A stretch of DNA of 64,000 nucleotides from Oceanirhabdus seepicola (GCF_023684385.1 NZ_JAGSOJ010000003.1:496001-560000); one strand, 5' to 3'. Shown: positions 44,143 to 53,021, counted from the stretch's first letter. Translations and numbers: made by a program. The notes: generated by a model from the sequence alone, not told the origin.

Positions 44143-47100
44143 ATGGAATATAATTTTAGCTTTCTAAAGAAACATAAATTGTATGATAGCTTCGCGGGGG
44201 CGTGCATAGAAGCTGAAAAAAGTTTGGTAGTTTCTTATGCGACTACGGCAATATTAACTCGTAGAGCTTTAGAATTAGCAGTTAAGTGGGTGTTTAGTTA
44301 CGATGAAGAACTAAGCGCCCCATATCAAGATAATTTAGCAACATTGATACATGATTACTCCTTTAGAGGTATTATTGATGTGAAGTTGGTACCTATGCTT
44401 AAATATATTCAGCAGTTAGGTAATAAAGCAGTTCATACAAGTTCTCCTATAACTAGAGATCAAGCTGTACTTGCTCTTAGAAATCTGTTTGAGTTTATTT
44501 CATGGGTTGATTATTGTTATTCTGATGAGTTAAATGAAGTTGAATTTAATGAGGATATACTTCAGGATAATGAAGGGGAAAAGAAAACAAGAAAAGAGCT
44601 TAATGACCTTTATGAGCGATTAGGTTCTAAAGATAAAAAGCTTGAGGAGCTTATTAAGCAAAATGAAGAGCTAAGAAAGAATATTACTGCTAAAAGAATT
44701 GAAAATGAGCAGCAACGTAATTTCAATGTAGATGAAATTAGTGAATTTAAAACTCGAAAGATGTATATAGATTTAGAGCTTCAACTTGCAGGATGGACTA
44801 TTGGGGTAGACTGCAGAGAAGAGGTTGAAGTTCAAGGAATGCCTAATAATACGGGTGTAGGTTTTGTTGATTATGTTCTATATGGAGATGATGGAAAGCC
44901 ACTAGCAGTTGTAGAAGCAAAGAAAACTAGTGTTAATCCGAAGTTAGGAAAGCAACAAGCAAAACTTTATGCTGATTGCTTAGAAAAAGAACATAATGTA
45001 AGACCAATAATATTTTATACAAATGGGTTTGAATATTATTTATGGGATGATGTTAGTTATCCAGAGCGTCCAGTTTCAGGTATTCAAAGTAAAAGTGAAT
45101 TAGAGTGGATGATATTTAAACGTAAAAATAAGAGTTCATTGAAAACTCCTTATATTAAAGATGAAATTACAAATAGACCATATCAAAAGATGGCTATTCA
45201 AGCAGTTTGTGATACTTTAGAAAAAGGTCATAGAAAAGCTTTGCTTGTTATGGCAACAGGTTCAGGTAAGACACGTACAGCTATTTCTATTGTAGATGTT
45301 TTAATAAATAAAGGGTGGGTAAAGAATGTTCTTTTCTTAGCAGATAGAACAGCTCTAGTGAGACAAGCCAAGAAGAATTTTAAAAACCTTTTACCTGAGT
45401 TGTCATTATGCAACTTACTTGATAATAAAGATAATCCAGAAAGTCGTATGGTATTCTCAACTTATCCAACTATGATGAATGCCATTGATGATACTAAAAG
45501 CAAAGATGGTTCAAAGCTATTTAGTCCAGGTCATTTTGACTTAATTATTATTGATGAATCTCATAGAAGTATATATAAGAAATATCAAGCTATATTTGAT
45601 TACTTTGATGGTATTTTATTAGGACTTACAGCAACACCAAAGAGCGATATTGATAAAAATACTTATGAGATATTTGACCTTGAAAATAATGTTCCAACGT
45701 ACGCTTATGAATTAGGGGAAGCCATTGATGAAGGATATCTTGTACCTTACCATACCATTGAAACTAAGATGAAGTTCATGGAGGAAGGTATTCATTACGA
45801 TGATTTAAGTGATGAAGAAAAAGAGCAGTTTGAAGAAACCTTTGACGAAGATGTAAAAGACATTAGTGGAGAAGCATTGAATTCTTTTCTATTCAATAAC
45901 AACACAGTAGATACAGTATTGCAGACTTTAATGGAAAAAGGGATTAAAGTTGAAGGTGGAGATAAACTTGGTAAAACAATTATTTTTGCTAAAAATAAAA
46001 AACACGCTGAGTTTATAATGAAGAGATTCGATATTTTGTATCCCGAGTATAGAAGTAAATTTGCTAAACCTATTTATACAGATATAAAATATGTAGATAC
46101 TTTAATTGAAGATTTCTCAACAAAAGAGAAAATGCCACAAATTGCTGTATCTGTTGATATGCTTGATACTGGAATTGATATACCTGAGTTAGTAAATTTG
46201 GTATTCTTTAAGAAAGTACGTTCAAAGTCAAAGTTCTGGCAAATGATTGGAAGAGGAACAAGACTTTGTGAAGATTTATTTGGTGTAGGGATAGATAAGG
46301 ATGGATTTAGAATATTTGACTACTGTTCAAACTTTGAATATTTTAGACAAAATAAGAATGGAAAAGAGGCTAAGATTACTAAATCTTTAACTGAGAATTT
46401 ATTTAATATTAAAACAGAGGTTGTTAAAGAACTTCAAAGACTTGATTATCAAACAGAAGAATATACTTCACATAGAGAAAGCCTGGTTGTGGAATTGCTT
46501 AACTCAATAGTACAAATTGATGAATCTAAATTTAATAGCAGGATGAATATAAAGTATATTCATAAATACAACACAAAGGAAGCATGGAACAATATTAATG
46601 ACAATGATATCCGTGACTTAGAAGAGCATATTGCTCCTCTAATACCAGCAATAGATGATGATGAATTAGCAAAGAGATTTGATTATCTAATGCTTACTAT
46701 TGAATATGCAGATTTAAAAGGAATATCCGCATCTAAACCTAAAGTTAGGGTTGTAACAACTGCTGAGAAATTATCATATAAAGGCAGTATTGAAATGGTA
46801 AAACGCCAAGAACATCTTATTACAAAAGTTCAAACTGATGAATTCTGGGAAGATGCAGATATATTTGAATATGAGATAGTAAGAAAAGCCTTTAGAGATT
46901 TAATTAAGTTTCTTGATAAGAATATTGGAGCAATTTATTACACTAACTTCACTGATGAAGTGATGGAAGTTAACGAAAACGTTGGTGAGTATACAGTTAA
47001 TGATTTGAAAAGCTATCGTAAGAAAGTAAATCAATACCTTAAAGAACACCAAGAAGATATAGTTGTGTATAAGCTTAGAAATAATAAAAAAATATCAGAA

Positions 47101-47469
47101 GATGATATTAAGCATTTAGAGGGAATTCTATGGCAAGAGATAGGGACAAAAGAGGATTATGTTAATGAATATGGTGAAGAACCTTTATTAAAACTAACAT
47201 CAAAAATTGTAGGACTTGATCCAGCTGCAGCAAATGAAGCTTTTTCAGACTTCTTATCAGATGAGACTCTTAACTCTAATCAAATGGAGTTTGTTAAGCT
47301 TATAGTTAACTTTGTTGTTTCTAATGGGATAATTGATAAAAAAGTTCTTAATGAACAACCATTTAATAAATTTGGTAATGTAGTTAATCTTTTTGAAGGT
47401 AAGATAGATGTTGCTAAGAGCATAATTAAAAAGATTGATGAGTTGAACGCTAGGATTGAAGTAGGTTAA
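44143..47469 (+). CDS. hsdR: Type I restriction-modification system, restriction/translocase subunit with N-terminal DUF4145
   Basis: 1108 residues, a full-length EcoEI-type (family IB) subunit. The N-terminus (about 10-125) is a DUF4145 helical domain. Then a coiled coil, the nuclease domain with DYVLYGD...LAVVEAKKT (PD-ExK, about 246-265), the SF2 motor with MATGSGKTRTA (about 370), IIDESHRS (about 470) and QMIGRGTRLC (about 699), and the EcoEI R C-terminal domain. It cleaves unmethylated DNA after ATP-driven translocation. No frame disruption, so the system looks functional. Confidence 0.95.
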   Translation: MEYNFSFLKKHKLYDSFAGACIEAEKSLVVSYATTAILTRRALELAVKWVFSYDEELSAPYQDNLATLIHDYSFRGIIDVKLVPMLKYIQQLGNKAVHTSSPITRDQAVLALRNLFEFISWVDYCYSDELNEVEFNEDILQDNEGEKKTRKELNDLYERLGSKDKKLEELIKQNEELRKNITAKRIENEQQRNFNVDEISEFKTRKMYIDLELQLAGWTIGVDCREEVEVQGMPNNTGVGFVDYVLYGDDGKPLAVVEAKKTSVNPKLGKQQAKLYADCLEKEHNVRPIIFYTNGFEYYLWDDVSYPERPVSGIQSKSELEWMIFKRKNKSSLKTPYIKDEITNRPYQKMAIQAVCDTLEKGHRKALLVMATGSGKTRTAISIVDVLINKGWVKNVLFLADRTALVRQAKKNFKNLLPELSLCNLLDNKDNPESRMVFSTYPTMMNAIDDTKSKDGSKLFSPGHFDLIIIDESHRSIYKKYQAIFDYFDGILLGLTATPKSDIDKNTYEIFDLENNVPTYAYELGEAIDEGYLVPYHTIETKMKFMEEGIHYDDLSDEEKEQFEETFDEDVKDISGEALNSFLFNNNTVDTVLQTLMEKGIKVEGGDKLGKTIIFAKNKKHAEFIMKRFDILYPEYRSKFAKPIYTDIKYVDTLIEDFSTKEKMPQIAVSVDMLDTGIDIPELVNLVFFKKVRSKSKFWQMIGRGTRLCEDLFGVGIDKDGFRIFDYCSNFEYFRQNKNGKEAKITKSLTENLFNIKTEVVKELQRLDYQTEEYTSHRESLVVELLNSIVQIDESKFNSRMNIKYIHKYNTKEAWNNINDNDIRDLEEHIAPLIPAIDDDELAKRFDYLMLTIEYADLKGISASKPKVRVVTTAEKLSYKGSIEMVKRQEHLITKVQTDEFWEDADIFEYEIVRKAFRDLIKFLDKNIGAIYYTNFTDEVMEVNENVGEYTVNDLKSYRKKVNQYLKEHQEDIVVYKLRNNKKISEDDIKHLEGILWQEIGTKEDYVNEYGEEPLLKLTSKIVGLDPAAANEAFSDFLSDETLNSNQMEFVKLIVNFVVSNGIIDKKVLNEQPFNKFGNVVNLFEGKIDVAKSIIKKIDELNARIEVG

Positions 47470-48293
47470 TATTATTAATTAAGTTTTTATCAGAACTGAA
47501 ATTACTTCTTAATGCATCTGTGTGAACGCACAGGTGTATTTTTTTACATATAAAAGTGGAATATTAAATAAAAGCATGTACTGGCAAGCTAATTACATAA
47601 TAGGAGTATAATATTAGAGAGTAGGGATGCTTTTTATTTCAAATTTACACAATAATGTCAGAGGTTGTTTTATAAACTAAAACATGTCTTTTCATAGCTG
47701 AATAAACGCTAAGTCTATAGTGTGTTTCAAATGATTCTACAAGAATTATAGATTTTAATCAAAAAGGAAGGAGCATATAAAAAATTGATATAATTTGAGT
47801 GAAAATATGTTATAATAGGTAATAAATATTAGAATAAGTAAGAGGTGAACATGAAAATTTTAATAGATATATTCAATTTGTGGAAATTAAATAGCTTTAG
47901 AAATATTGTCATTTGATCAATCTATGATTTGATACTATCTAGTTGGGTAATAATTTAAGTTCGGTGGGTCAATAATTTATCAAAATAACTTAACCATTCC
48001 ATAAAATGTTCAATTACGTGACCTATATTTGCAAAAATGTTTATGTACAAGCAATGGATGGAGGTAGCTTTATAAGATAATGTAATCAGTTTATTTTTGT
48101 TAAATGTAAGTAGTTTATAAGATGAGATATATTTCGATAATGTAATATTTTAGTTTTTATGCATTGCATTAAATAATCCAAAATAGAGATTTTGATACAA
48201 TCAATAGAGAAAATAGTTACATTAATTTTCGTAAAAACTATCGAGGGATTTATTTGAGTATTTGCTATATTATTACAGAAAGGGTGAGTATTA
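47470..48293. other. Long non-coding gap after hsdR
   Basis: A terminator lies at 47515-47546. A strong promoter-like section (TTGATATAATTTGAGTG, then TATAAT at 47812-47817) precedes a ribosome site AGAGGTG and a 21-codon ORF at 47851-47916 (MKILIDIFNLWKLNSFRNIV). The remainder to 48293 is AT-rich and shows no gene or strong hairpin; it carries none of the R1/R2 elements seen in later gaps. Confidence 0.5.
47515..47546 (+). terminator. Terminator of the restriction operon
   Basis: CATCTGTG pairs with CACAGGTG (one wobble), followed by seven T residues, 46 bases after the hsdR stop. Confidence 0.85.
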
Positions 48294-49361
48294 ATGAATT
48301 TGAGAAAAGATGTGATTGAGCTTTGTGCTTATTTTTTTGAAGTGCTTATCAAGCAATTCTTAGCTGTGGAAAATAATATACATAAAAAGTCAGGACTATT
48401 ATCATTGTTTAAGAAAATAAACTTCTTGGATAGAGCAACTGATTTTAATTCTCTAATGGAAAGGGCTGTTGAGTTAAGAGATAACTTATCAATTAGTGAC
48501 GATATAAAAGGTGACTCTGAAATATACTCAATGGCAGTTAAATTAAAAGATTGTCTTGCCATATACATTATGATGCTAGAAAGCCAAGTTAAAATTAATA
48601 CTAGTTTAGACCACAAAGCACATGGTGAAAAGTATGATAGGGATGAATATGAGAAGTGCTTAGTGCAGTTTGATGTGTGTCGTCTTACTTTAAAAGCAAA
48701 ATTAACAAACTTATATTCTCTTTATGAAGAGGCGATTAAAACTCAAATAGATACTCAAGAAGTAAATCAGATACAGTTAAAAGAAGAGAGTAATTTAGAG
48801 TTAACTAAAGAACTTACTAAAGAGGAAAAGTTAAAAAATGAAGCATATAACTTGATAATGGTTGCTCGTGCGTTTGCATACACATCAACAAATATTCTCG
48901 AAAATTTTCCAATAGAATTTGATATACTAAGAGAATTAGATATGAAAGAATCATATGAGTTTTTCCTTAGTGTAGCATGTGTAGGACTTGCTTTTTCACA
49001 AATGAAATTTGAATTTGATAATAACAGTTTATATATTCTTTCACATGCTATAAAAGATAATTTAGATAAAATATATTCAGATGATGAACTATCAAATGCT
49101 TATTATAGTATGGCAAGATTTCTTGAAGAATGGGATGATTTAGTTAGTAAAAGTGGATTAGATGTCAGAGATTCTATAGGAGTTTGGGTTTTAAGTAATT
49201 CTTGTAAATATGTTAGAGCAAAACGAACTGTCAGAAAAAAACTCTGTGAAAGTAGGGTATCGAGTGTTTTAGGTAATACAGTATTTAATGAGTTTGGTCC
49301 ATGGTGGAAAAGTGAATTTACTGAAAAAAGAAAGGGAAATGAGAAAATAAAAATATTTTAA
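48294..49361 (+). CDS. Unknown helical protein in the defence region
   Basis: 355 residues, predicted almost entirely alpha-helical and soluble, with a charged linker of Glu/Lys at about 155-185. No motif is recognised. The C-terminal third has CVGLAFSQMKFEFDNNSLYI and LARFLEEWDD-like helices. The ATG has AGGGTGAG upstream. It sits alone between hsdR and the first R2/R1 pair; by position it may be a defence cargo gene, which is only an inference. Confidence 0.65.
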   Translation: MNLRKDVIELCAYFFEVLIKQFLAVENNIHKKSGLLSLFKKINFLDRATDFNSLMERAVELRDNLSISDDIKGDSEIYSMAVKLKDCLAIYIMMLESQVKINTSLDHKAHGEKYDRDEYEKCLVQFDVCRLTLKAKLTNLYSLYEEAIKTQIDTQEVNQIQLKEESNLELTKELTKEEKLKNEAYNLIMVARAFAYTSTNILENFPIEFDILRELDMKESYEFFLSVACVGLAFSQMKFEFDNNSLYILSHAIKDNLDKIYSDDELSNAYYSMARFLEEWDDLVSKSGLDVRDSIGVWVLSNSCKYVRAKRTVRKKLCESRVSSVLGNTVFNEFGPWWKSEFTEKRKGNEKIKIF

Positions 49362-49418
49362 GGAAGTAGGTATGGCAGAGTAGTATGTGACTATTCTTTT
49401 TTTTGAGCAAGCAGGGAA

Positions 49419-49553
49419 CAATGGCATTCACCCTGCAAGGGTGACAGTCATAACTCTCATTATGATGAATTAAGAGAAGGTGCCTTTGAAAAATAGAGTA
49501 GTAAAATGAAGGAAAATCTCGTTTCTCTAATTTGTGAAACGAGGAATGGCCAT
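49419..49553 (+). ncRNA. R2 element, copy a (candidate small RNA with terminator)
   Basis: TGGCATTCACCCTGCAAGGG opens the unit; CACCCT-GCA-AGGGTG is a perfect hairpin and ACAGTC follows. A conserved middle contains ATTATGATGAATTAAGAGAA. It ends in a stem CTCGTTTC/GAAACGAG. Copy b has the same layout with paired changes in the last stem (see findings). No reading frame spans it. Confidence 0.55.
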
Positions 49554-49633
49554 ATGGACTAAAGATTTACACGCATTTTCTAAATTAAAGGATATTTAAA
49601 CCATATTCATATTAGATATCTATTAAAAATATC

Positions 49634-49835
49634 AGACAAAGCACTTCACACCATACACTCACAAGTTCATTCTTGGTGAGAAAAGCTGTGTCTTCATTAC
49701 TAAGAGGATACTTTGGACAACCTTACCACCTACTTTCATTTCTTAATCAAAAAGATATAACAAATTCATATACCAAAATAAAATCCAAATCATACGCAGC
49801 CGGTAACCTAGTCCAAAGGGCAGCAGAACCAGTTG
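49634..49835 (+). repeat. R1 element, copy a
   Basis: Hairpin 1 is AGACAAAGC...AGCTGTGTCT with inner TTCACACC. Hairpin 2 follows with CTTTGGACAACCTTACCACC and, about 100 bases later, GGTAACCTAGTCCAAAGGGC, which is its imperfect complement. The left part of the full unit is missing here. Matches R1 copies at 53161, 56206 and 60602. Confidence 0.7.
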
Positions 49836-49979
49836 GAAATTTCAAAAGATAGTTATTGTAAGAAAGTATATTAATATAATAGACAAATTTTGAAAAACTT
49901 GAAGGATAAAGAATATTTTTGTAGTATATTAAATTGTATACAATAATTCAACTAAGAGCTATCATAAAGGGGGATACAA

Positions 49980-51266
49980 ATGACTGCTGAAATAGGAATT
50001 TTAAATAGACAAGGGGTTGCTTTAGCAGCTGATAGTGCCGTAACGATAAACTCAGGAGGTCAAATGAAAATCTTAAATACTGCCAATAAATTATTTTCTT
50101 TATCTGAAAATCAACCAATTGGTCTTATGGTGTATGGTAATGGAGATTTTATGGATGTACCTTGGGAAATAATAATCAAATTATATAGAACTAAATTGGG
50201 AGAAAAAACATATAATACTTTAAAAGAATATTGTGATGATTTTTTTGATTTCATAATTAATGATAATAGGTTTAGTAATAAGATTAGTGAGGAAAAATAT
50301 ATATATGTTACAGTTAATAACTTTATAAAACATTTAGAAAGAAGAGTTTATGAGCATATTAATAGTAATTATGAAACTACACCAAACACAGAAGAAATAT
50401 GCAAAATATTAGATAGTGTCACTAAACAAGAATTAATTGAAATAGATCGTATTCCATTTTTGCAAGGATTCGATTTTAACTATTCAATACCATTTTTAGA
50501 TAAATACAATTATATAATAGAAAAGGTAATAAAAAGTAACTTTGATTTTGAAATTAATGCTGATTCAATTGGAAATATTAAGCAGACGATTGTATTCTTA
50601 ATTACAAAAGATATATTTAACAATTTTAGTGGAGTTGTAATAGCTGGTTATGGAGAGAATGAAATCTTCCCATCACTATATGAGTACCATGTTGAAGGTA
50701 TAATTGATAAGAAATTAAAATATAAATTAAACGAGGAGAACCACATACAAGCTTTAGGTGGTAATGATAGTTCAACTGCTTCTATTATGCCATTTGCTCA
50801 AAAGGAAATGGTTCATAGTTTACTAACTGGGATAAATCCTGATGTATATCAATTTATTGCAAATAATTTACTAAATGTATTTGGTGATTTTTCGAATTTA
50901 ATAGAAAGACTCTTAAAAGAAAATAATGTTACCTGCGAGTTAGATGCTTCAGTAAAAGATAACCTTAATAATACTGGAAAAGATATATTACAATCTATTC
51001 TTAAAACAATTCAAGATGTACAAAATGAGAAATTCATTCAACCAATAATTCAGATGGTATCAATGTTACCTAAAGATGAACTCGCGTCTATGGCTGAATC
51101 ATTGGTTAACATAACATCATTCAAAAGAAAATTCACTTTAGATGCTGAAACAGTTGGAGGACCAATTGATGTGGCAGTTATATCTAAGAATGATGGTTTT
51201 GTATGGATTAAAAGAAAGCATTATTTCAATAAAGATTTAAATTATAGATTTTTTAAAAATCACTAG
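49980..51266 (+). CDS. Solitary Ntn-hydrolase (HslV/proteasome-beta-like) protein
   Basis: 428 residues. After Met1, TAEIGILNRQGVALAADSAV gives Thr2 as a possible N-terminal nucleophile, and Asp18 (Asp17 after Met removal) matches the Asp17 of HslV; KILNTANKLFSL supplies a lysine near the expected Lys33 position. HslV is about 175 residues, so roughly 250 extra C-terminal residues (helical, ending with PIDVAVISKNDGFVWIKR) are unexplained. No HslU or other AAA+ partner is present. It forms a two-gene unit with the 54-residue ORF at 51278. A defence role is inferred only from the neighbourhood. Confidence 0.65.
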   Translation: MTAEIGILNRQGVALAADSAVTINSGGQMKILNTANKLFSLSENQPIGLMVYGNGDFMDVPWEIIIKLYRTKLGEKTYNTLKEYCDDFFDFIINDNRFSNKISEEKYIYVTVNNFIKHLERRVYEHINSNYETTPNTEEICKILDSVTKQELIEIDRIPFLQGFDFNYSIPFLDKYNYIIEKVIKSNFDFEINADSIGNIKQTIVFLITKDIFNNFSGVVIAGYGENEIFPSLYEYHVEGIIDKKLKYKLNEENHIQALGGNDSSTASIMPFAQKEMVHSLLTGINPDVYQFIANNLLNVFGDFSNLIERLLKENNVTCELDASVKDNLNNTGKDILQSILKTIQDVQNEKFIQPIIQMVSMLPKDELASMAESLVNITSFKRKFTLDAETVGGPIDVAVISKNDGFVWIKRKHYFNKDLNYRFFKNH

Positions 51267-51277
51267 GGGGAGATATA

Positions 51278-51442
51278 ATGTTTAATATGCAAGACTACAA
51301 GAATGAAAGTAAAAATGAACAATGTTTTTTTGAAACAAATTCAGAACACTCATATGAACTTTTTAAGAAAGAAAAGATTTATACAGACCATTATATGAAA
51401 GATAAAATCTTTAAAGAGATTTTGAAAGAAAAAAATAATTAA
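51278..51442 (+). CDS. Small partner protein of the Ntn-hydrolase gene (54 aa)
   Basis: The ATG follows the Ntn-hydrolase stop by 11 bases, with AGGGGGAG between them. It encodes a highly charged helical peptide (DYKNESKNEQCFFETNSEHS, then KKEKIYTDHYMKDKIFKEIL). No family is known. The tight spacing indicates cotranscription; it might be an inhibitor, adaptor or substrate of the Ntn protein, which is conjecture. Confidence 0.6.
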   Translation: MFNMQDYKNESKNEQCFFETNSEHSYELFKKEKIYTDHYMKDKIFKEILKEKNN

Positions 51443-51471
51443 TATTTAGAACTATTTAGTAAGAAGGGCAC

Positions 51472-51600
51472 ATTGGCATTCACCCTGCAAGGGTGACAGT
51501 CGCATCTCGCATTATGATGAATTAAGAGAAGTTGTCTTTGGAAAATAGGGTAGTAAATTGAAGAAAAATCACGTTTCTCACTATGGGAAACGTGATTTTA
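51472..51600 (+). ncRNA. R2 element, copy b (candidate small RNA with terminator)
   Basis: Same layout as copy a: CACCCT-GCA-AGGGTG hairpin, ACAGTC, ATTATGATGAATTAAGAGAA, then the end stem ATCACGTTTC/GAAACGTGAT with TTTT. Relative to copy a the end stem is extended and keeps pairing although its bases changed. Confidence 0.55.
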
Positions 51601-51655
51601 AATATTACGATGATGTAATTGATTACAGCCATTTCTACTGCACTAGGGGATGTTT

Positions 51656-51760
51656 TAGCAAGGAGCTAACTTCCAGTTATCTCCTAGGAGACCTGGAGTG
51701 TAAAATTTTCCAAACACAATGATTTACAAGTATCACTCATAATAAATATCTAATAAGAGC
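51656..51760 (+). repeat. R1 element, left module only
   Basis: TAGCAAGGAGCTAACTTCC, TCTCCTAGGAGACCTGGAGT, then GTAAAATTTTCCAAACACAA and GTATCACTCATAATAAATAT match the left part of R1 copy c (56206-56300). The right hairpins are absent; R2 hairpin follows instead. Confidence 0.65.
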
Positions 51761-51770
51761 AATAAAGGCG

Positions 51771-51803
51771 TACTGGTATTCACCCTGCAAGGGTGACAGT
51801 CAC
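51771..51803 (+). repeat. R2 hairpin only, copy c
   Basis: GTATTCACCCTGCAAGGGTG plus ACAGTC repeats the first part of R2. It ends 26 bases before the DUF2971 start and could influence translation of that gene. Confidence 0.6.
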
Positions 51804-51828
51804 TTCAAGTAAAAGGGGGATGGGAAAA

Positions 51829-52785
51829 GTGATTAATAAGTTGAATTTGCTTGATGAGGTTGTTAAAATTTACGGTAGCTGCACAGCGTTGCCTAAACGA
51901 CCAAATAAGTTATACCATTATACAAGTGTTTATGGCATATATAATATTATTAAAAGCAAGAGTTTTTGGCTTACGAAGAGTGATTTTTTAAATGATGAGA
52001 AAGAACTTGTTTATTTTTATGATATTTTAAAAGAGGTATTGGAAGAAAATAATTTTAGTAATATAAACTTTGATTTTATTAAGTGGCTACAGGAGGTTGG
52101 TAATGAAACATTAGAAAATACTTTTATTCTTAGTTTTACAGTAAATAAGGATTCATTACCTTTATGGGAGATGTATGCAAATGGAAGAGGATATAATTTA
52201 GAGATCTATTACGATAAATATTTTAATGAATTATGGAATCAAAAAGCATATGTATCTTCTGTTAATAAAAATAATGAGAAGATATATTTAGACAGAAAAA
52301 ATGACACTAAGCAATTTTGTGGGGTATCGGATTACGTTTTATATGACAAGCAATCACAAAAAAATAGAATTAATGAACTTTTAATGGGACTGGATTATTC
52401 AATAGAATTTATGGATAAATATCCAGGCGAAATAGAGTACCATATTATTAGCGAGATGAAATCTAGAATATTAAGTGAGATTATTAATTGCATGATGTTA
52501 TATAAGGATGAATATTTTTCATATGAAAAAGAGTACCGTATAGCATATAATATTTCTAATTGTAACGAATTAGGAATTGTAAGACACCGAGTAAGAAATG
52601 ATATAATTATCCCATATATAGAATTAGGATTCGATAATAATGTTATAGAATCTATTGCAATAAGTCCAAGATTGAAAAATGATGTTATGGCAATAAAAGG
52701 ATTAAATTCATTTGTAGATTCTGTTAATAAAATTAATAAGTTGAATCAAATAAAAGTTGTATTTTCAGAATGTTCTATTAGATAA
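51829..52785 (+). CDS. DUF2971 domain protein
   Basis: 318 residues. LYHYTSVYGIYNIIKSKSFW, SDFLNDEKELVYFYD, then FILSFTVNKDSLPLWEMYAN and GYNLEIYYDKYF are the DUF2971 signature. The family is widespread in defence islands and phage-related loci and has no proven activity; the fold suggests an ADP-ribosyltransferase-like or enzyme-like pocket, not established. Start is GTG 51829 with AAGGGGG nine bases before it; ATG 51820 abuts that site. Confidence 0.8.
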   Translation: MINKLNLLDEVVKIYGSCTALPKRPNKLYHYTSVYGIYNIIKSKSFWLTKSDFLNDEKELVYFYDILKEVLEENNFSNINFDFIKWLQEVGNETLENTFILSFTVNKDSLPLWEMYANGRGYNLEIYYDKYFNELWNQKAYVSSVNKNNEKIYLDRKNDTKQFCGVSDYVLYDKQSQKNRINELLMGLDYSIEFMDKYPGEIEYHIISEMKSRILSEIINCMMLYKDEYFSYEKEYRIAYNISNCNELGIVRHRVRNDIIIPYIELGFDNNVIESIAISPRLKNDVMAIKGLNSFVDSVNKINKLNQIKVVFSECSIR

Positions 52786-52874
52786 TTATTTCAAGTTATA
52801 TATATGATTGATGAGAAATTATATAAAATTGAAATAAAAATAGTGCCATAAATATGACACTATATATCTTGAAT

Positions 52875-53021
52875 GTGAAATCCATGAGTATTTATTTTAA
52901 TTTTCTATTTAGCCTCCCTGAATGAATCAGGGATCTATTTCTTTTACTTTTTGTAAGTAAAAGAAATACGTAGCTCAAATCCTAGAGCTTTTAGTATTAA
53001 AAATAAATTCATGAATTTCAC
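52875..53021. ncRNA. Structured 147-nt element with one basal stem and three hairpins
   Basis: The basal stem pairs GTGAAAT, CATGA and ATTTATTTT on the left with AAAATAAAT, TCATG and ATTTCAC on the right (about 21 pairs). Inside are three hairpins in order: CCCTGA-atgaa-TCAGGG, ATTTCTTTTACTT-tttgt-AAGTAAAAGAAAT, and AGCTC...GAGCT. It is a multibranch fold with no ORF. It may be a non-coding RNA or a foldback mobile element. Confidence 0.55.

Larger units (their letters stand above)
35650..47469. mobile_element. Phage-like integrative element carrying a type I restriction system (right end unresolved)
   Basis: Order: integrase, ImmA remnant, repressor/Cro-like switch, excisionase-like, antirepressor, replication initiator-like, DnaC-like, small TIGR04540-like protein, hsdM-hsdS-hsdR. 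No structural, packaging or lysis genes are seen, so it is an integrative element or satellite-like remnant rather than a full prophage. Further defence genes run on to about 60.5 kb; where the element ends is not decided by any visible direct repeat. Confidence 0.5.
49362..49979. other. Non-coding gap carrying R2 and R1 elements
   Basis: Contains R2 copy a (49419-49553) and R1 copy a (49634-49835), then about 140 AT-rich bases with a G-rich ribosome site before 49980. No gene is seen. Confidence 0.6.
51443..51828. other. Non-coding gap with R2, partial R1 and second R2 hairpin
   Basis: Contains R2 copy b, the left module of R1 alone (51656-51760) and the R2 hairpin alone (51771-51803) directly before the ribosome site of the DUF2971 gene. 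The pieces look like a mosaic made by recombination between copies. Confidence 0.6.

Noticed and set aside
45228..45413. Minus-strand ORF inside hsdR
   Set aside because: Lies fully within a strongly supported coding region; it is a shadow of the helicase motif codons.
49419..51803. CRISPR array made of the R2 hairpins
   Set aside because: The three copies are about 2 kb and 0.3 kb apart, not regularly spaced, and no cas genes are present.
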